A DNA stretch of 64,000 nt, taken from JAWXCM01 sp034408745. GTDB lineage: Bacteria; Acidobacteriota; Terriglobia; Bryobacterales; Bryobacteraceae. Location of the stretch: the NCBI GenBank assembly GCA_034408745.1, contig JAWXCM010000320.1:1-64000 (forward strand). Direction: 5' to 3'. Of the stretch, positions 1 through 7,793 are shown piece after piece; positions within the stretch are counted from its first letter, which is position 1, and the number at the start of each line of letters is the position of its first letter. The notes below the pieces were generated by a model. It was not told where the DNA came from. It saw only the letters and a list, made by a program, of their open reading frames with translations, and did no database searches. A program made the position numbers and the translations under genes.

Positions 1-1238
1 AACAAATAGTTGAGGGTTTTCTCGGTGCGGATGCGGGCGGCGATGCGTCCCAGCGTGCCGTCCTTCTCCAGTTTGACGCGCAGCGAAGCCATCGGCTCCC
101 GCTCGCGCTTGGCAATCATAGCGAGTTCGCGATCCACTTCGTCCTGCGTCGCATGGATGGATTCCGCGTCGGCGATGCGCTCGAGAATCAGCGATGCCCG
201 TACGTCTTTCGTTGCTGCATCACGGCGCGCTTCCTTCAGCTTGTCCCAGTCAATGCGCGTGGCCAGTTCACGCGGGTCCATGCCCTCTCCTGCCATCTCC
301 CGCAACTGCCGGTCGATCTGGAATTCAACTTGACGGTCGAGAAACGCTTCAGGGATCGCAAACGGATGCGCGTCCACCAGCTTGTCGACTGCCTTGTTCT
401 TCGCATCGTTCTGCGCCGAGTGATCGCGTTCCGAACGGATGGAGCCACGAATCGCCTCGCGCAGTTCTTCCAGCGTCTGATAGTCGCCGAGGTCGCGCGC
501 GAACTCGTCGTTGGTATCCGGCAACTCGCGGCGCCGGACATTCTTTACAGTCGCGCGGAAGGTGACAGTGCGACCAGCGAGGCGTCTCTGTCCGTAGTCT
601 TCCGGGTACGTGACATCGAACTCGCGCGATTCCTCCGGAGACACGCCAACCAGGTTCTGATTGAACTCCGGCATGGTTTCGGGGTCTCCGAGGTGGATCG
701 AAATCGCATCACTCTTGATCTTCTCGCCCTCGATACCGTTGATCGTTTCCAGGGAGACCAGCGCATAGTCGCCGTCAACCAGCGGACGCGGATCCTCGTT
801 CACGAACTCGGCCTTGCGATTGCGCAGTTCTTCCACCCGCTTGTCGACGTCCTCTTCGTTCACCACGGGGTCGGCGTAAGGGATCTCGATGCCGCGATAC
901 TCGCCCAGTTCGAACTGGGCTGCGACCTCGAACTCCACCTTGAACCGCAGCGGCTCACCGTCGTGGAAGTGGACGTCAGTGGCACTGGGGTTGCCAACAA
1001 CGTTCCAGTGCTCGGCATCGGCGCGCGCCCGGAACGCTTTGGGCACCACGCTGTCCACCACTTCCTGGCGGATCTTCTCTTTGAAGCGGCTGCGAATCAG
1101 ACTCGCCGGCGCTTTGCCGGGACGGAAGCCTGGCAAGTTCGCGACGCGGGTAATTTCGGCGACGACGCGCGCGGTCTCTTTTTCGATCTCTTCGATGGGT
1201 ACCGTAATTTCGGTTTCGCGTTTACAGGTGTCAGACAT
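1..1238 (-). CDS. tig: Trigger factor, ribosome-associated chaperone (3' part cut by window edge)
   Basis: Read directly on the minus strand from an ATG at 1238; the frame stays open to base 1, so about 412 residues are visible and the C-terminus lies outside the window. The N-terminal ribosome-binding signature GFRPGKAP sits at residues 37-44. It is followed by an FKBP-type peptidyl-prolyl isomerase domain (about residues 150-245) and the helical chaperone arms. Trigger factor binds ribosomal protein L23 at the exit tunnel and folds nascent chains. The ATG overlaps the end of ahcY by 8 bases, so the two are probably translationally coupled. In many bacteria tig is followed by clpP and clpX; that cannot be seen here. 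Confidence 0.95.
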   Translation of the reverse strand, partial: MSDTCKRETEITVPIEEIEKETARVVAEITRVANLPGFRPGKAPASLIRSRFKEKIRQEVVDSVVPKAFRARADAEHWNVVGNPSATDVHFHDGEPLRFKVEFEVAAQFELGEYRGIEIPYADPVVNEEDVDKRVEELRNRKAEFVNEDPRPLVDGDYALVSLETINGIEGEKIKSDAISIHLGDPETMPEFNQNLVGVSPEESREFDVTYPEDYGQRRLAGRTVTFRATVKNVRRRELPDTNDEFARDLGDYQTLEELREAIRGSIRSERDHSAQNDAKNKAVDKLVDAHPFAIPEAFLDRQVEFQIDRQLREMAGEGMDPRELATRIDWDKLKEARRDAATKDVRASLILERIADAESIHATQDEVDRELAMIAKREREPMASLRVKLEKDGTLGRIAARIRTEKTLNYL

Positions 1239-2529
1239 TGTTTACGTGATGCTGTAGTACCTCAACTCGCCCGAGGTACTGCTCCTGCTCGATGGTGAGT
1301 TTGTCCATGGACACACCCATTGATTCGAGCTTCATTTTTGCGACTTGCCGGTCAATGTCCTCAGGTACGGGGTATACACTTCTGGCAAGCGAATCCTTGC
1401 TGCGCAAAAGGTAGTCCGCCGAAAGGGCCTCTGTGGCAAATCCAATATCCATGACCGATGCCGGGTGACCTTCGGCGGCGGCCAGATTGATGATACGGCC
1501 TTCGGCCAGCAGGCAGATCCGGCGGCCGTCCTTCATCTTAAATTCGTGAACGAACTCGCGCGCTTCCCTGCTGCTCTGCGCCACCCGATGCAACGTGGGT
1601 ACATCGATCTCAACATTCGAATGGCCCGCATTGCAGAGGTAGGCCCCGTCCTTCAGACGGTCGAAAATCTCCCGTCCCACTACGTTGCGATTGCCGGTGA
1701 CCGTGACAAAAATGTCGCCAAGCGCCGCGGCCTCGGACGTCGGCATCACACGGCATCCGTCCATCAACGCTTCCAGCGCGTGGATGGGATCGGTCTCAGT
1801 AACAATTGCCGTTGCACCGAGCCCCCGTGCCCTTGCGGCAACACCCCGTCCACAGGCTCCATAGCCGGCGATCACAACCGTCGTGCCCGCCACCAGCATG
1901 CCGGTGATCCGGATGATGCTGTCGAACGTGCTCTGTCCCGTACCGTACCGGTTGTCGAACAGATTGCGTGTGCGTCCGTCGTCCGCTGCAACGACGGGAA
2001 ACGGCAGTGTCGACGCCCGGGCCAGTGCGTTATAACGGCTGGCACCGCTGGCCGTTTCCTCCACGACACCTACAGGCACCGGTGCGCTCGCCTGGAACGA
2101 AGACATCCAGTGCGCACCAAGGTCGCCACCGGAATCCATCAGCAGCATCGGCTCGCCCTGCAGGGTCAGGTTGCGATGTTCAGTGCACGCCTCGGCAGAA
2201 GCGCCGCGGATTGCATAGACCGGAATATGAAAGTCGCGCACCAGCGCAGCAGCCACGTCATCCTGGGTCGACAGTGCGTTCGACGCGCACAGTACAGGAC
2301 TGGCTCCACCGTCGCGCAAAGTAATCATCAGGTTCGCGGTCTCAGCAGTCACATGCAGGCTGGCTGCAATGCGAACACCCTCAAAAGGCTGCTCTTTGAT
2401 GAACCGCTTGCGGACCGTTCGGAGCACAGGCATGGTCAGCGACGCCCAGTCGATTCGCCGGCGGCCGGAGTCCGCGAGGGCCAGATCGAGTATGTCGCAC
2501 GGAACCGATGCTGTGGCGCCCCTTTCCAT
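1231..2529 (-). CDS. ahcY: Adenosylhomocysteinase
   Basis: 432 residues. It hydrolyses S-adenosylhomocysteine to adenosine and homocysteine in the cytosol, removing the product of SAM-dependent methylation. Visible family motifs are SLHVTAETANLM near residue 58, FDNRYGTGQS at 191-200, the NAD-binding Rossmann loop AGYGACGRG at 221-229, and LLAEGRIINLAAAEGHP near the C-terminus. The FDNRYGTGQS form and the lack of a terminal Tyr-rich tail fit the shorter archaeal/Thermotoga-like branch. It lies downstream of metK, which makes the substrate precursor, and overlaps the tig start by 8 bases. A rho-independent terminator separates it from metK, so it may have its own promoter. Confidence 0.95.
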   Translation of the reverse strand: MERGATASVPCDILDLALADSGRRRIDWASLTMPVLRTVRKRFIKEQPFEGVRIAASLHVTAETANLMITLRDGGASPVLCASNALSTQDDVAAALVRDFHIPVYAIRGASAEACTEHRNLTLQGEPMLLMDSGGDLGAHWMSSFQASAPVPVGVVEETASGASRYNALARASTLPFPVVAADDGRTRNLFDNRYGTGQSTFDSIIRITGMLVAGTTVVIAGYGACGRGVAARARGLGATAIVTETDPIHALEALMDGCRVMPTSEAAALGDIFVTVTGNRNVVGREIFDRLKDGAYLCNAGHSNVEIDVPTLHRVAQSSREAREFVHEFKMKDGRRICLLAEGRIINLAAAEGHPASVMDIGFATEALSADYLLRSKDSLARSVYPVPEDIDRQVAKMKLESMGVSMDKLTIEQEQYLGRVEVLQHHVNNV

Positions 2530-2565
2530 GTAGTCCTCTTATGCCTGATTGATTGTACTAACGAG

Positions 2566-2594
2566 AAAAGGGCGGACCGTGGCTCGGTCCGCCC
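2566..2594 (-). terminator. Rho-independent terminator between metK and ahcY
   Basis: On the minus strand a perfect 10-bp stem (GGGCGGACCG / CGGTCCGCCC) with a 5-base loop is followed directly by TTTTCTCG. It lies 18 bases beyond the metK stop and 37 bases before the ahcY start, so it should end or attenuate metK transcripts. Confidence 0.85.
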
Positions 2595-2611
2595 AGTTGT
2601 GACGAGATGTA

Positions 2612-3778
2612 TTATCGGGCAGCGGCGGCGACCGGAGCCAAAGCCTTGAGAGCTTCCACCTTGTCGAGAGCTTCCCACGTAAAAGACGCTTCCGTGCGGC
2701 CGAAGTGCCCGAACGCAGCCGTCTGGCGATAGATAGGCCTGCGGAGCCGCAGGTGGTCGATGATGCCCTTCGGGGTCAGCGGGAACGTCGCGCGAACCAT
2801 CTCAGTGAGCGTGGTCTCGTCGACGGTGCCTGTGCCAAACGTGTTCACCAGAACCGATACCGGCTCGGCAACACCGATGGCGTAAGCAAGCTGCACTTCG
2901 CAGCGCGTAGCAAAGCCGGCACCCACGAGGTTCTTGGCAATGTAGCGAGCCATGTAGCAGGCCGAGCGGTCAACCTTGGTCGGATCCTTGCCCGAGAACG
3001 CACCCCCGCCGTGACGGCCCATGCCACCGTACGTATCCACGATGATCTTGCGGCCGGTGAGCCCGGTGTCGCCGTGGGGTCCGCCGATTACGAAGCGGCC
3101 AGTCGGGTTGATGTAGAACTTGGTGTCGGCGTCCACCATCCCGGCAGGAATCACCGGATCAATTACAACACTGCGAACCTTCTCGCGGAGCTCTTCGGTG
3201 CTAACCGTGTCGTGATGCTGTGTCGAGATGACCACCGCATCCACGCGCACCGGTTTGTTGTCGAGATATTCGACAGAAACCTGGGACTTGCCGTCGGGAC
3301 GGAGGAAATCCAGCTCGCCGCTCTTGCGAACGTCGCTGAGGCGGCGGGTGAGCTTGTGAGCCAGCATGATCGGGAGCGGCATCAGTTCCGGGGTCTCGTC
3401 GCAGGCATAACCGAACATCAGACCCTGATCGCCAGCACCGCCGGTGTCAACGCCCATCGCGATGTCGGGGGACTGCGCCTGGATTACGTTCAGAACGCCA
3501 CAGGTCTTGAAGTCAAAACCGTACGCGGCATCCGTGAAGCCGATGTCTCTGATCACTTCGCGCGCCAGTGACGGGACATCGACATACGTCGTTGTCGTGA
3601 TCTCGCCGGCGACAACGCAGATGCCGGTTGTTACCAGCACTTCGCAGGCCACACGGCCCGTCGGATCGTCTTTTAATACTGCGTCAAGAATGGCGTCCGA
3701 TACCTGGTCTGCCATCTTGTCGGGATGCCCTTCGGTAACCGACTCGGACGTAAAAATATGTCGCTGTTTTTCTGCCAT
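2612..3778 (-). CDS. metK: S-adenosylmethionine synthetase
   Basis: 388 residues from ATG at 3778, close to the usual family length of about 385; a TTG two codons upstream is less likely because a GAGG ribosome site is well placed for the ATG. The enzyme makes SAM from methionine and ATP. Diagnostic motifs are TSESVTEGHPDK at the N-terminus, GAGDQG near residue 115, and GGGAFSGKDPTKVDRS in the C-terminal half (phosphate-binding P-loop-like segment). It is the first gene of a minus-strand series metK-ahcY-tig. The 150 bases upstream were read for a SAM riboswitch and none was recognised. Confidence 0.97.
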   Translation of the reverse strand: MAEKQRHIFTSESVTEGHPDKMADQVSDAILDAVLKDDPTGRVACEVLVTTGICVVAGEITTTTYVDVPSLAREVIRDIGFTDAAYGFDFKTCGVLNVIQAQSPDIAMGVDTGGAGDQGLMFGYACDETPELMPLPIMLAHKLTRRLSDVRKSGELDFLRPDGKSQVSVEYLDNKPVRVDAVVISTQHHDTVSTEELREKVRSVVIDPVIPAGMVDADTKFYINPTGRFVIGGPHGDTGLTGRKIIVDTYGGMGRHGGGAFSGKDPTKVDRSACYMARYIAKNLVGAGFATRCEVQLAYAIGVAEPVSVLVNTFGTGTVDETTLTEMVRATFPLTPKGIIDHLRLRRPIYRQTAAFGHFGRTEASFTWEALDKVEALKALAPVAAAAR

Positions 3779-3929
3779 GCACAAAGCCTCAGCTGTAGAG
3801 TGTGATGCCGCCGGGACATCGGATGGCGCCCGTCGGAGGCGCCGGTGGCTTTCAGAAGACCCACTGGTGGATGAGTTCGAAGAAAACCGAAACTATGAGT
3901 GTAACAGACGCCCAGGGGGCCTGCTCAAC

Positions 3930-4193
3930 TCACGACCGTGAGATTTTCCTGGCGCGGAGGAAGGACGAAAGGCCATACCAGAGCAGCATCAGGGAGAACC
4001 CACCGCCCACCATGGACCAGAAGACCATCTGCCCGTTGTCGCCGGCGTCAGTGAACTTACGCCACGACTGAAAGCCAAGCAGAACGGCGAAACTGATGAA
4101 CACGAAACCGATCAGTTCGTTCCACAGAATCCGGATCGGCTTGATGACCGCGGGCATCACGTGTGTAAGAAATTGTTTGCCTACTTTGAGCAC
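3930..4193 (-). CDS. Small membrane protein of unknown function
   Basis: 87 residues from a GTG at 4193 preceded by AGGAAA. Two hydrophobic segments are visible, roughly residues 25-43 and 55-77, with a basic C-terminal tail (RARKISRS), so it is probably a two-pass inner-membrane protein. I do not recognise a named family. It sits upstream of metK on the same strand with a 150-base gap, so co-transcription is possible but unproven. Confidence 0.65.
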   Translation of the reverse strand: MLKVGKQFLTHVMPAVIKPIRILWNELIGFVFISFAVLLGFQSWRKFTDAGDNGQMVFWSMVGGGFSLMLLWYGLSSFLRARKISRS

Positions 4194-4345
4194 TTCTGTT
4201 TCCTGCTTTTTTATCCCATCATCTCATGACCTGCAACGCGCGGCAGCAAGGAGCATCCAAAGAACAGGGGTGCTATATTGAGTGGCACCAGAACCCGGAT
4301 GGTGCCGGGAGGGCCAGCAAGTCAGCCCGGAAAGTGAAGGCCGCC

Positions 4346-4657
4346 GTGGATGATCAACTGAAAGAGCTGATGCAGGAACTGGGCAACGCGATCAACGAGT
4401 CACTCTCGGACTCCGAGCGCATCGCGCAGGCGATCGGCGACATCAAGCGCGCAGGCTACGATGTGTTCCTCGTGCTCGAAGCAACCATCGGGTTTAACAA
4501 ACGCGAAGAGGGCGAAGGCGAAGGCGAGGATCTGGACATTTTGGCTCCTCCTCCCGAGCACTTCGAGACTGCCGGCAAGGTGAAGTGGACCTCGCAGGAT
4601 CACAAGTTCCTTCGTGCGCTGAAGATTTCCATCGACGAAGAAAATAAGGAACACTAG
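4346..4657 (+). CDS. Hypothetical protein, acidic, about 103 residues
   Basis: The frame is open from 4226, but the first 40 codons are Cys/Gln-rich and look non-coding. A GTG at 4346 with AAGG five bases upstream gives a 103-residue protein beginning VDDQLKELMQELGNAI. The N-terminal half is predicted helical and has a regular acidic/hydrophobic pattern; a Glu/Gly-rich linker near residue 55 is followed by a short Lys-rich C-terminal segment. No domain is recognised. It is divergent from the small membrane protein and convergent, with 3 bases between, with the glycosyltransferase. Confidence 0.6.
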   Translation: MDDQLKELMQELGNAINESLSDSERIAQAIGDIKRAGYDVFLVLEATIGFNKREEGEGEGEDLDILAPPPEHFETAGKVKWTSQDHKFLRALKISIDEENKEH

Positions 4658-4660
4658 GCT

Positions 4661-5707
4661 CTAAACCGCGCCCAGTTCGCGATACACGGACCACGTTTGT
4701 TCCACCGCACTGCGCCAACGGAAGGTCGCGGCATGGGTACGCCCGCGGCGCGCCAGGCCGTCCCGCAACCCTTCATCCGACGTAAGCGCGATCAACGCCT
4801 CGCCCATTTCTTCTTCCGATTCCGGGTCCACCAGCAGAGCCGCGTCGCCACACACCTCCGGCAGCGCCGACCGGTTCGAAGACAACACCGGAAGTCCTTG
4901 CGCCATAGCCTCCAGCACCGGCATCCCGAATCCTTCGTCGAGTGATGGGAACGCGAACACGGAGGCCGACGCGTAAAGGGCTGCAAGGCGCTTCATCGAT
5001 ACATACCCGGTGATCTCGATCCGTGCCCGCGCCGGACTCGATCCAGCGGCCGCCAACGCCTGATCCGCGCCATAGCCATTGGGCGACCCGGCCAGCACCA
5101 GGCGCCAGGGCGCGGGAACGCGTTCGAACGCGCGAATCAGCCTTACGATGTTTTTGCGGTGCTGTATCGCACCGACGTTGAGAATCACCGGCTCGCGTAC
5201 CGCAACCACCGGCTCGGGCAGCGTGCGAACACCGTGATGCACCACGCGCGTTCGAGCCGCTTCCACTCCCAGCAGCGACTGCACCTGATTCGCGGTGAAC
5301 GCCGAGACCGTGACGATGAGGTCGGCACGCGCGGCCGCTTCGCGCGCCTGCTGTGTGAACCGTGCGCGGAACTCCGGCGTAGAGTATTCACCGGTCATCA
5401 CGAACAGATCGTGAAAGGTGCAGACCGACCGCCGAAAGCGGCGCAGGGGCATGCGCTGGTTCAGTCCATGGAAGAGTGAGATGCGTGCGGGAGGGAAAAT
5501 CCACGACTCGCCGAGTAGCGCGCGTCCGCAGTTGTGCGGCATCGCGGAACCCAGGGATTTTCCCAGCCGGTGAGGCCGGAAGCAGTGCAGGAATCGTACG
5601 TCTTCCTGGAATGCGGCCAGACCGTACAGGATCTCGCGGGAGTAGATACCGACTCCCGTCAGTTCGTTCCCGGTGCTGTAGGTTGCGTCGAGCGCGATGA
5701 CCGGCAC
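4661..5707 (-). CDS. Glycosyltransferase family 4 (GT-B fold)
   Basis: 348 residues. Two Rossmann-like halves are visible. The N-terminal part begins VIALDATYSTGNELTGVGIY, where the TGVGIY motif resembles GT4 mannosyl/rhamnosyl transferases that act on surface polysaccharides. The C-terminal donor-binding half has NVGAIQHRKN and the E-x7-E segment EGFGMPVLEAMA. It should transfer a nucleotide-activated sugar to a lipid-linked or polysaccharide acceptor at the cytoplasmic side of the membrane. It follows the sigma-54 regulator by 22 bases on the same strand, so the two may be co-transcribed. Substrate cannot be named from sequence. Confidence 0.85.
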   Translation of the reverse strand: MPVIALDATYSTGNELTGVGIYSREILYGLAAFQEDVRFLHCFRPHRLGKSLGSAMPHNCGRALLGESWIFPPARISLFHGLNQRMPLRRFRRSVCTFHDLFVMTGEYSTPEFRARFTQQAREAAARADLIVTVSAFTANQVQSLLGVEAARTRVVHHGVRTLPEPVVAVREPVILNVGAIQHRKNIVRLIRAFERVPAPWRLVLAGSPNGYGADQALAAAGSSPARARIEITGYVSMKRLAALYASASVFAFPSLDEGFGMPVLEAMAQGLPVLSSNRSALPEVCGDAALLVDPESEEEMGEALIALTSDEGLRDGLARRGRTHAATFRWRSAVEQTWSVYRELGAV

Positions 5708-5729
5708 TTAGAACGATTGTGACATCCGG

Positions 5730-6749
5730 TTAGCTGGTGAATCCGTAATCCTTAAGCTTGCGGTAGAGTGTCGTGCGGCCGATCCCCAGGAGGTGAGCCG
5801 CCGCGCCTCGGTCGCCACCGGTGAATCTCATGGCCTTCAGGATTTCTCTTTTTTCCACTTCGATGAGCGGGAGAATTGTTTCCACCTGCTCCACTCGGTC
5901 ACTGAAATGCGCGTTATCTGTTTCGGGGGCTACTGAAGCGCCAACGGCAGCAGCCATTTCCAGCAGCGTAGACGTGGTTTGCTGGACCATGTTGAAGATC
6001 GTGGACGGCATGTCATGCAGATGAAGAAGAGGACCCGACGTAACCGCCACCATGTGGTGGACACAGTTCTCGAGTTCACGGACGTTGCCAGGCCAGTCGT
6101 AGGCGAGCAGGCTTCTCATTGCTTCGGGAGTGACAGTATGACGTTGACCAAATCGGCCGAGAAAATGTTCGATCAGTTCGGGAATGTCTTCCCTGCGATC
6201 TCGCAGCGGAGGCACTCGAAGTGTGACCACCTTGAGGCGGAAGTACAGATCGCTTCGGAAGGCCGCGCGCTCCACCTCAGCCGCGAGGTCTCTGTTGGTT
6301 GCGGCGATGACGCGAAAGTCGGAGCGTTTCGAATGTGTGGCCCCGACTGGCCTAAACTCCTTTTCCTGGAGCACGCGCAACAACTTCGACTGCAGCTCGA
6401 GCGGCAGCTCGCCGACCTCATCGAAGAATGCAGTCCCGTTGTGAGCGGCCTCAATTAAACCAATGCGCGCGGCTGCGGCTCCGGTGAACGCGCCGCGCGT
6501 CGACCCGAACAGTTCGCTCTCCATCAGGCTCGGCGGAATGGCTGAGCAGTCCACAACAACAAATGGTCCGGATGTGCCGCACTCATGGATAAGGCGCGCC
6601 ACCACTTCCTTACCCGTGCCCGTCTCGCCGAGTATCAGTACAGGCCATCTCTGGCCATCGAGTTTGTGCAGCGATTCCGAGAGCCGCCGCATCGCAGGTG
6701 AGGTGCCGATGAGCGGCCGGGTGGTTTGTGCTGAGTCCTGGCGAAGCAT
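5730..6749 (-). CDS. Sigma-54-dependent activator without an N-terminal sensor domain
   Basis: 339 residues. The AAA+ domain starts almost at once: Walker A GETGTGKE at 41-48, the sigma-54 contact loop GAFTGA at 86-91, Walker B FFDEVGE with Asp110, and the YDWPGNVRELEN segment. The C-terminus carries a Fis-type helix-turn-helix (GDRGAAAHLLGIGRTTLYRKLKDYG). There is no receiver, GAF or PAS domain, so activity must be set by expression level or by a separate partner, as for PspF-type activators. The next gene, 22 bases downstream, is a GT4 enzyme, which suggests a link to surface polysaccharide; that is inference. Confidence 0.9.
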   Translation of the reverse strand: MLRQDSAQTTRPLIGTSPAMRRLSESLHKLDGQRWPVLILGETGTGKEVVARLIHECGTSGPFVVVDCSAIPPSLMESELFGSTRGAFTGAAAARIGLIEAAHNGTAFFDEVGELPLELQSKLLRVLQEKEFRPVGATHSKRSDFRVIAATNRDLAAEVERAAFRSDLYFRLKVVTLRVPPLRDRREDIPELIEHFLGRFGQRHTVTPEAMRSLLAYDWPGNVRELENCVHHMVAVTSGPLLHLHDMPSTIFNMVQQTTSTLLEMAAAVGASVAPETDNAHFSDRVEQVETILPLIEVEKREILKAMRFTGGDRGAAAHLLGIGRTTLYRKLKDYGFTS

Positions 6750-6805
6750 GCGGTCGAGTCCACATTGTTAGTGCGGACTCCACGGCGTTTCTCTCCGCTT
6801 TTGTT

Positions 6806-7483
6806 TCAGGGCTTCTCGCTGTCGAGGCGAACAACAAGGGCCGAAGTGCCCACGGCGCGGATCCTCGCAGCCAGTGCCTCTGCTTTCGCTTCCTCTTCTT
6901 CCCTGCCCACCAGCACCCGGTAGATCACGCCATCGGCTGAGCGCTCCACTATGCGAGCCTCTCCATACTGAGACTGCATCGCGTTGCGAATTGCTTCCGC
7001 GCGGGAGCGGTCGCGGAACGCACCCACCTGCACCGTGAATAACTCGGGCTGCCGGTCGGTTTCGCTGCGCTTCGGTGGCTTAATGATTGTGAGCTTCACC
7101 TTCGCCGTGCCAGGCCCAAGCATGTCGATCTCTCGTGCTGCGGCCTTTGACAGATCGATGATGCGTCCTCTTATGAAAGGACCACGGTCCTGGATACGAA
7201 CTTCGATGTGTTTGTTGTTGTTCAGGTTGCGCACGCTGACCCATGTATCAAAGGGCAAAGTACGATGCGCCGCCGTCATCTTCTCCATGTCATAGACCTC
7301 GCCGTTGGCCGCACGCCGTCCATGATAGGGAGGTCCATACCAGCTGGCGACACCACTCTCCGTGCCGCCAATGCGGGGTGGCTTCGCCGTATGTACTTTC
7401 CTTCCGCCGCACGATGCGAAGAGAAGCGGCAGGAGCACTGCAAACAGCAGCGCCGAACGAGTCTGAATGGGTCTAAGTGTCAA
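6806..7483 (-). CDS. RlpA-like septal ring lipoprotein with SPOR domain
   Basis: 225 residues from a TTG at 7483 that gives a clean lipoprotein signal peptide ending LLFASC. The frame extends upstream to a TTG at 7558, but that would overlap the divergent promoter at 7543. After the signal, a double-psi beta-barrel domain runs from GVASWYGPPYHGRRAANGE to IIDLSKAAAREIDML and includes the RlpA hallmark IQDRGPF. A C-terminal SPOR domain (FTVQVGAFRDRSRAEAIRN onward) binds denuded glycan at the septum. RlpA proteins are lytic transglycosylases or structural proteins of daughter-cell separation. Start choice is the main uncertainty. Confidence 0.85.
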   Translation of the reverse strand: MTLRPIQTRSALLFAVLLPLLFASCGGRKVHTAKPPRIGGTESGVASWYGPPYHGRRAANGEVYDMEKMTAAHRTLPFDTWVSVRNLNNNKHIEVRIQDRGPFIRGRIIDLSKAAAREIDMLGPGTAKVKLTIIKPPKRSETDRQPELFTVQVGAFRDRSRAEAIRNAMQSQYGEARIVERSADGVIYRVLVGREEEEAKAEALAARIRAVGTSALVVRLDSEKP

Positions 7484-7542
7484 AACAATTTCACTCAAAT
7501 ACGTATGATCTCTCAGGTCCACGGAAGACTGCCATTTTTCTC

Positions 7543-7571
7543 TTGACACAAGCGGCAAACAACCTTATATA
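7543..7571 (+). promoter_or_regulatory. Strong sigma-70-type promoter for the Lys/Ala micropeptide
   Basis: A perfect -35 TTGACA (7543-7548), a 17-base spacer and TATATA (7566-7571) as -10. Predicted transcription start is near 7578, about 48 bases before the micropeptide ATG. This is the best-matching promoter I noticed in the window. Confidence 0.75.
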
Positions 7572-7582
7572 TGAATCACAAC

Positions 7583-7599
7583 TGCGATCTGTGATCGCA
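7583..7599 (+). promoter_or_regulatory. 17-bp palindrome in the leader of the micropeptide gene
   Basis: TGCGATC-TGT-GATCGCA is a perfect 7-bp inverted repeat with a 3-base centre, just downstream of the predicted transcription start. It could be a repressor site or form a small 5' RNA hairpin; sequence alone does not decide. Confidence 0.55.
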
Positions 7600-7625
7600 A
7601 ATAGGATGTTAGGGAGAATCAACCG

Positions 7626-7700
7626 ATGAAGAACGCGACCAAGAAGGCTGCAAAGAAGGCCCCCGCAAAGAAGGCCGCAGCAACTAAGAAGAAGAAGTAA
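7626..7700 (+). CDS. 24-residue Lys/Ala-rich micropeptide, histone-H1-tail-like
   Basis: ATG at 7626 with GGGAG about 9 bases upstream, TAA at 7698-7700. The product begins MKNATKKAAKKAPAKKAAA and ends in four lysines: 11 Lys and 8 Ala in 24 residues, no acidic residue. The repeated AKKA units match those of the large histone-like protein at 35181-35960. It is likely to bind nucleic acid or polyphosphate nonspecifically, by analogy with H1-like tails. Coding nature is supported by its own promoter, leader palindrome, ribosome site and a strong terminator 49 bases after the stop. No family name is assigned. Confidence 0.7.
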   Translation: MKNATKKAAKKAPAKKAAATKKKK

Positions 7701-7748
7701 CGCGACGGGCCCCTCAGAGGGACCTCCGGTACAAACAACGATGATTCG

Positions 7749-7780
7749 CGGCCCCGGGCAACCGGGGCCGTTTTGTTTGT
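7749..7780 (+). terminator. Rho-independent terminator of the micropeptide unit
   Basis: A perfect 9-bp GC-rich stem CGGCCCCGG / CCGGGGCCG closed by a GCAA tetraloop of the GNRA type, followed by TTTTGTTTGT. It stands between the micropeptide and the TIM-barrel gene that starts at 7794, insulating the two. Confidence 0.9.
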
Positions 7781-7793
7781 ATGATGACCCCGA

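Noticed and set aside
153..1298. 381-residue plus-strand open frame
   Set aside because: It is antisense to trigger factor, whose motifs read clearly on the minus strand; composition is Val/Arg/His-rich as in shadow frames.
3779..3929. Possible SAM riboswitch before metK
   Set aside because: I found only a short GGCGCC inverted repeat and no recognisable conserved core; not enough to call.
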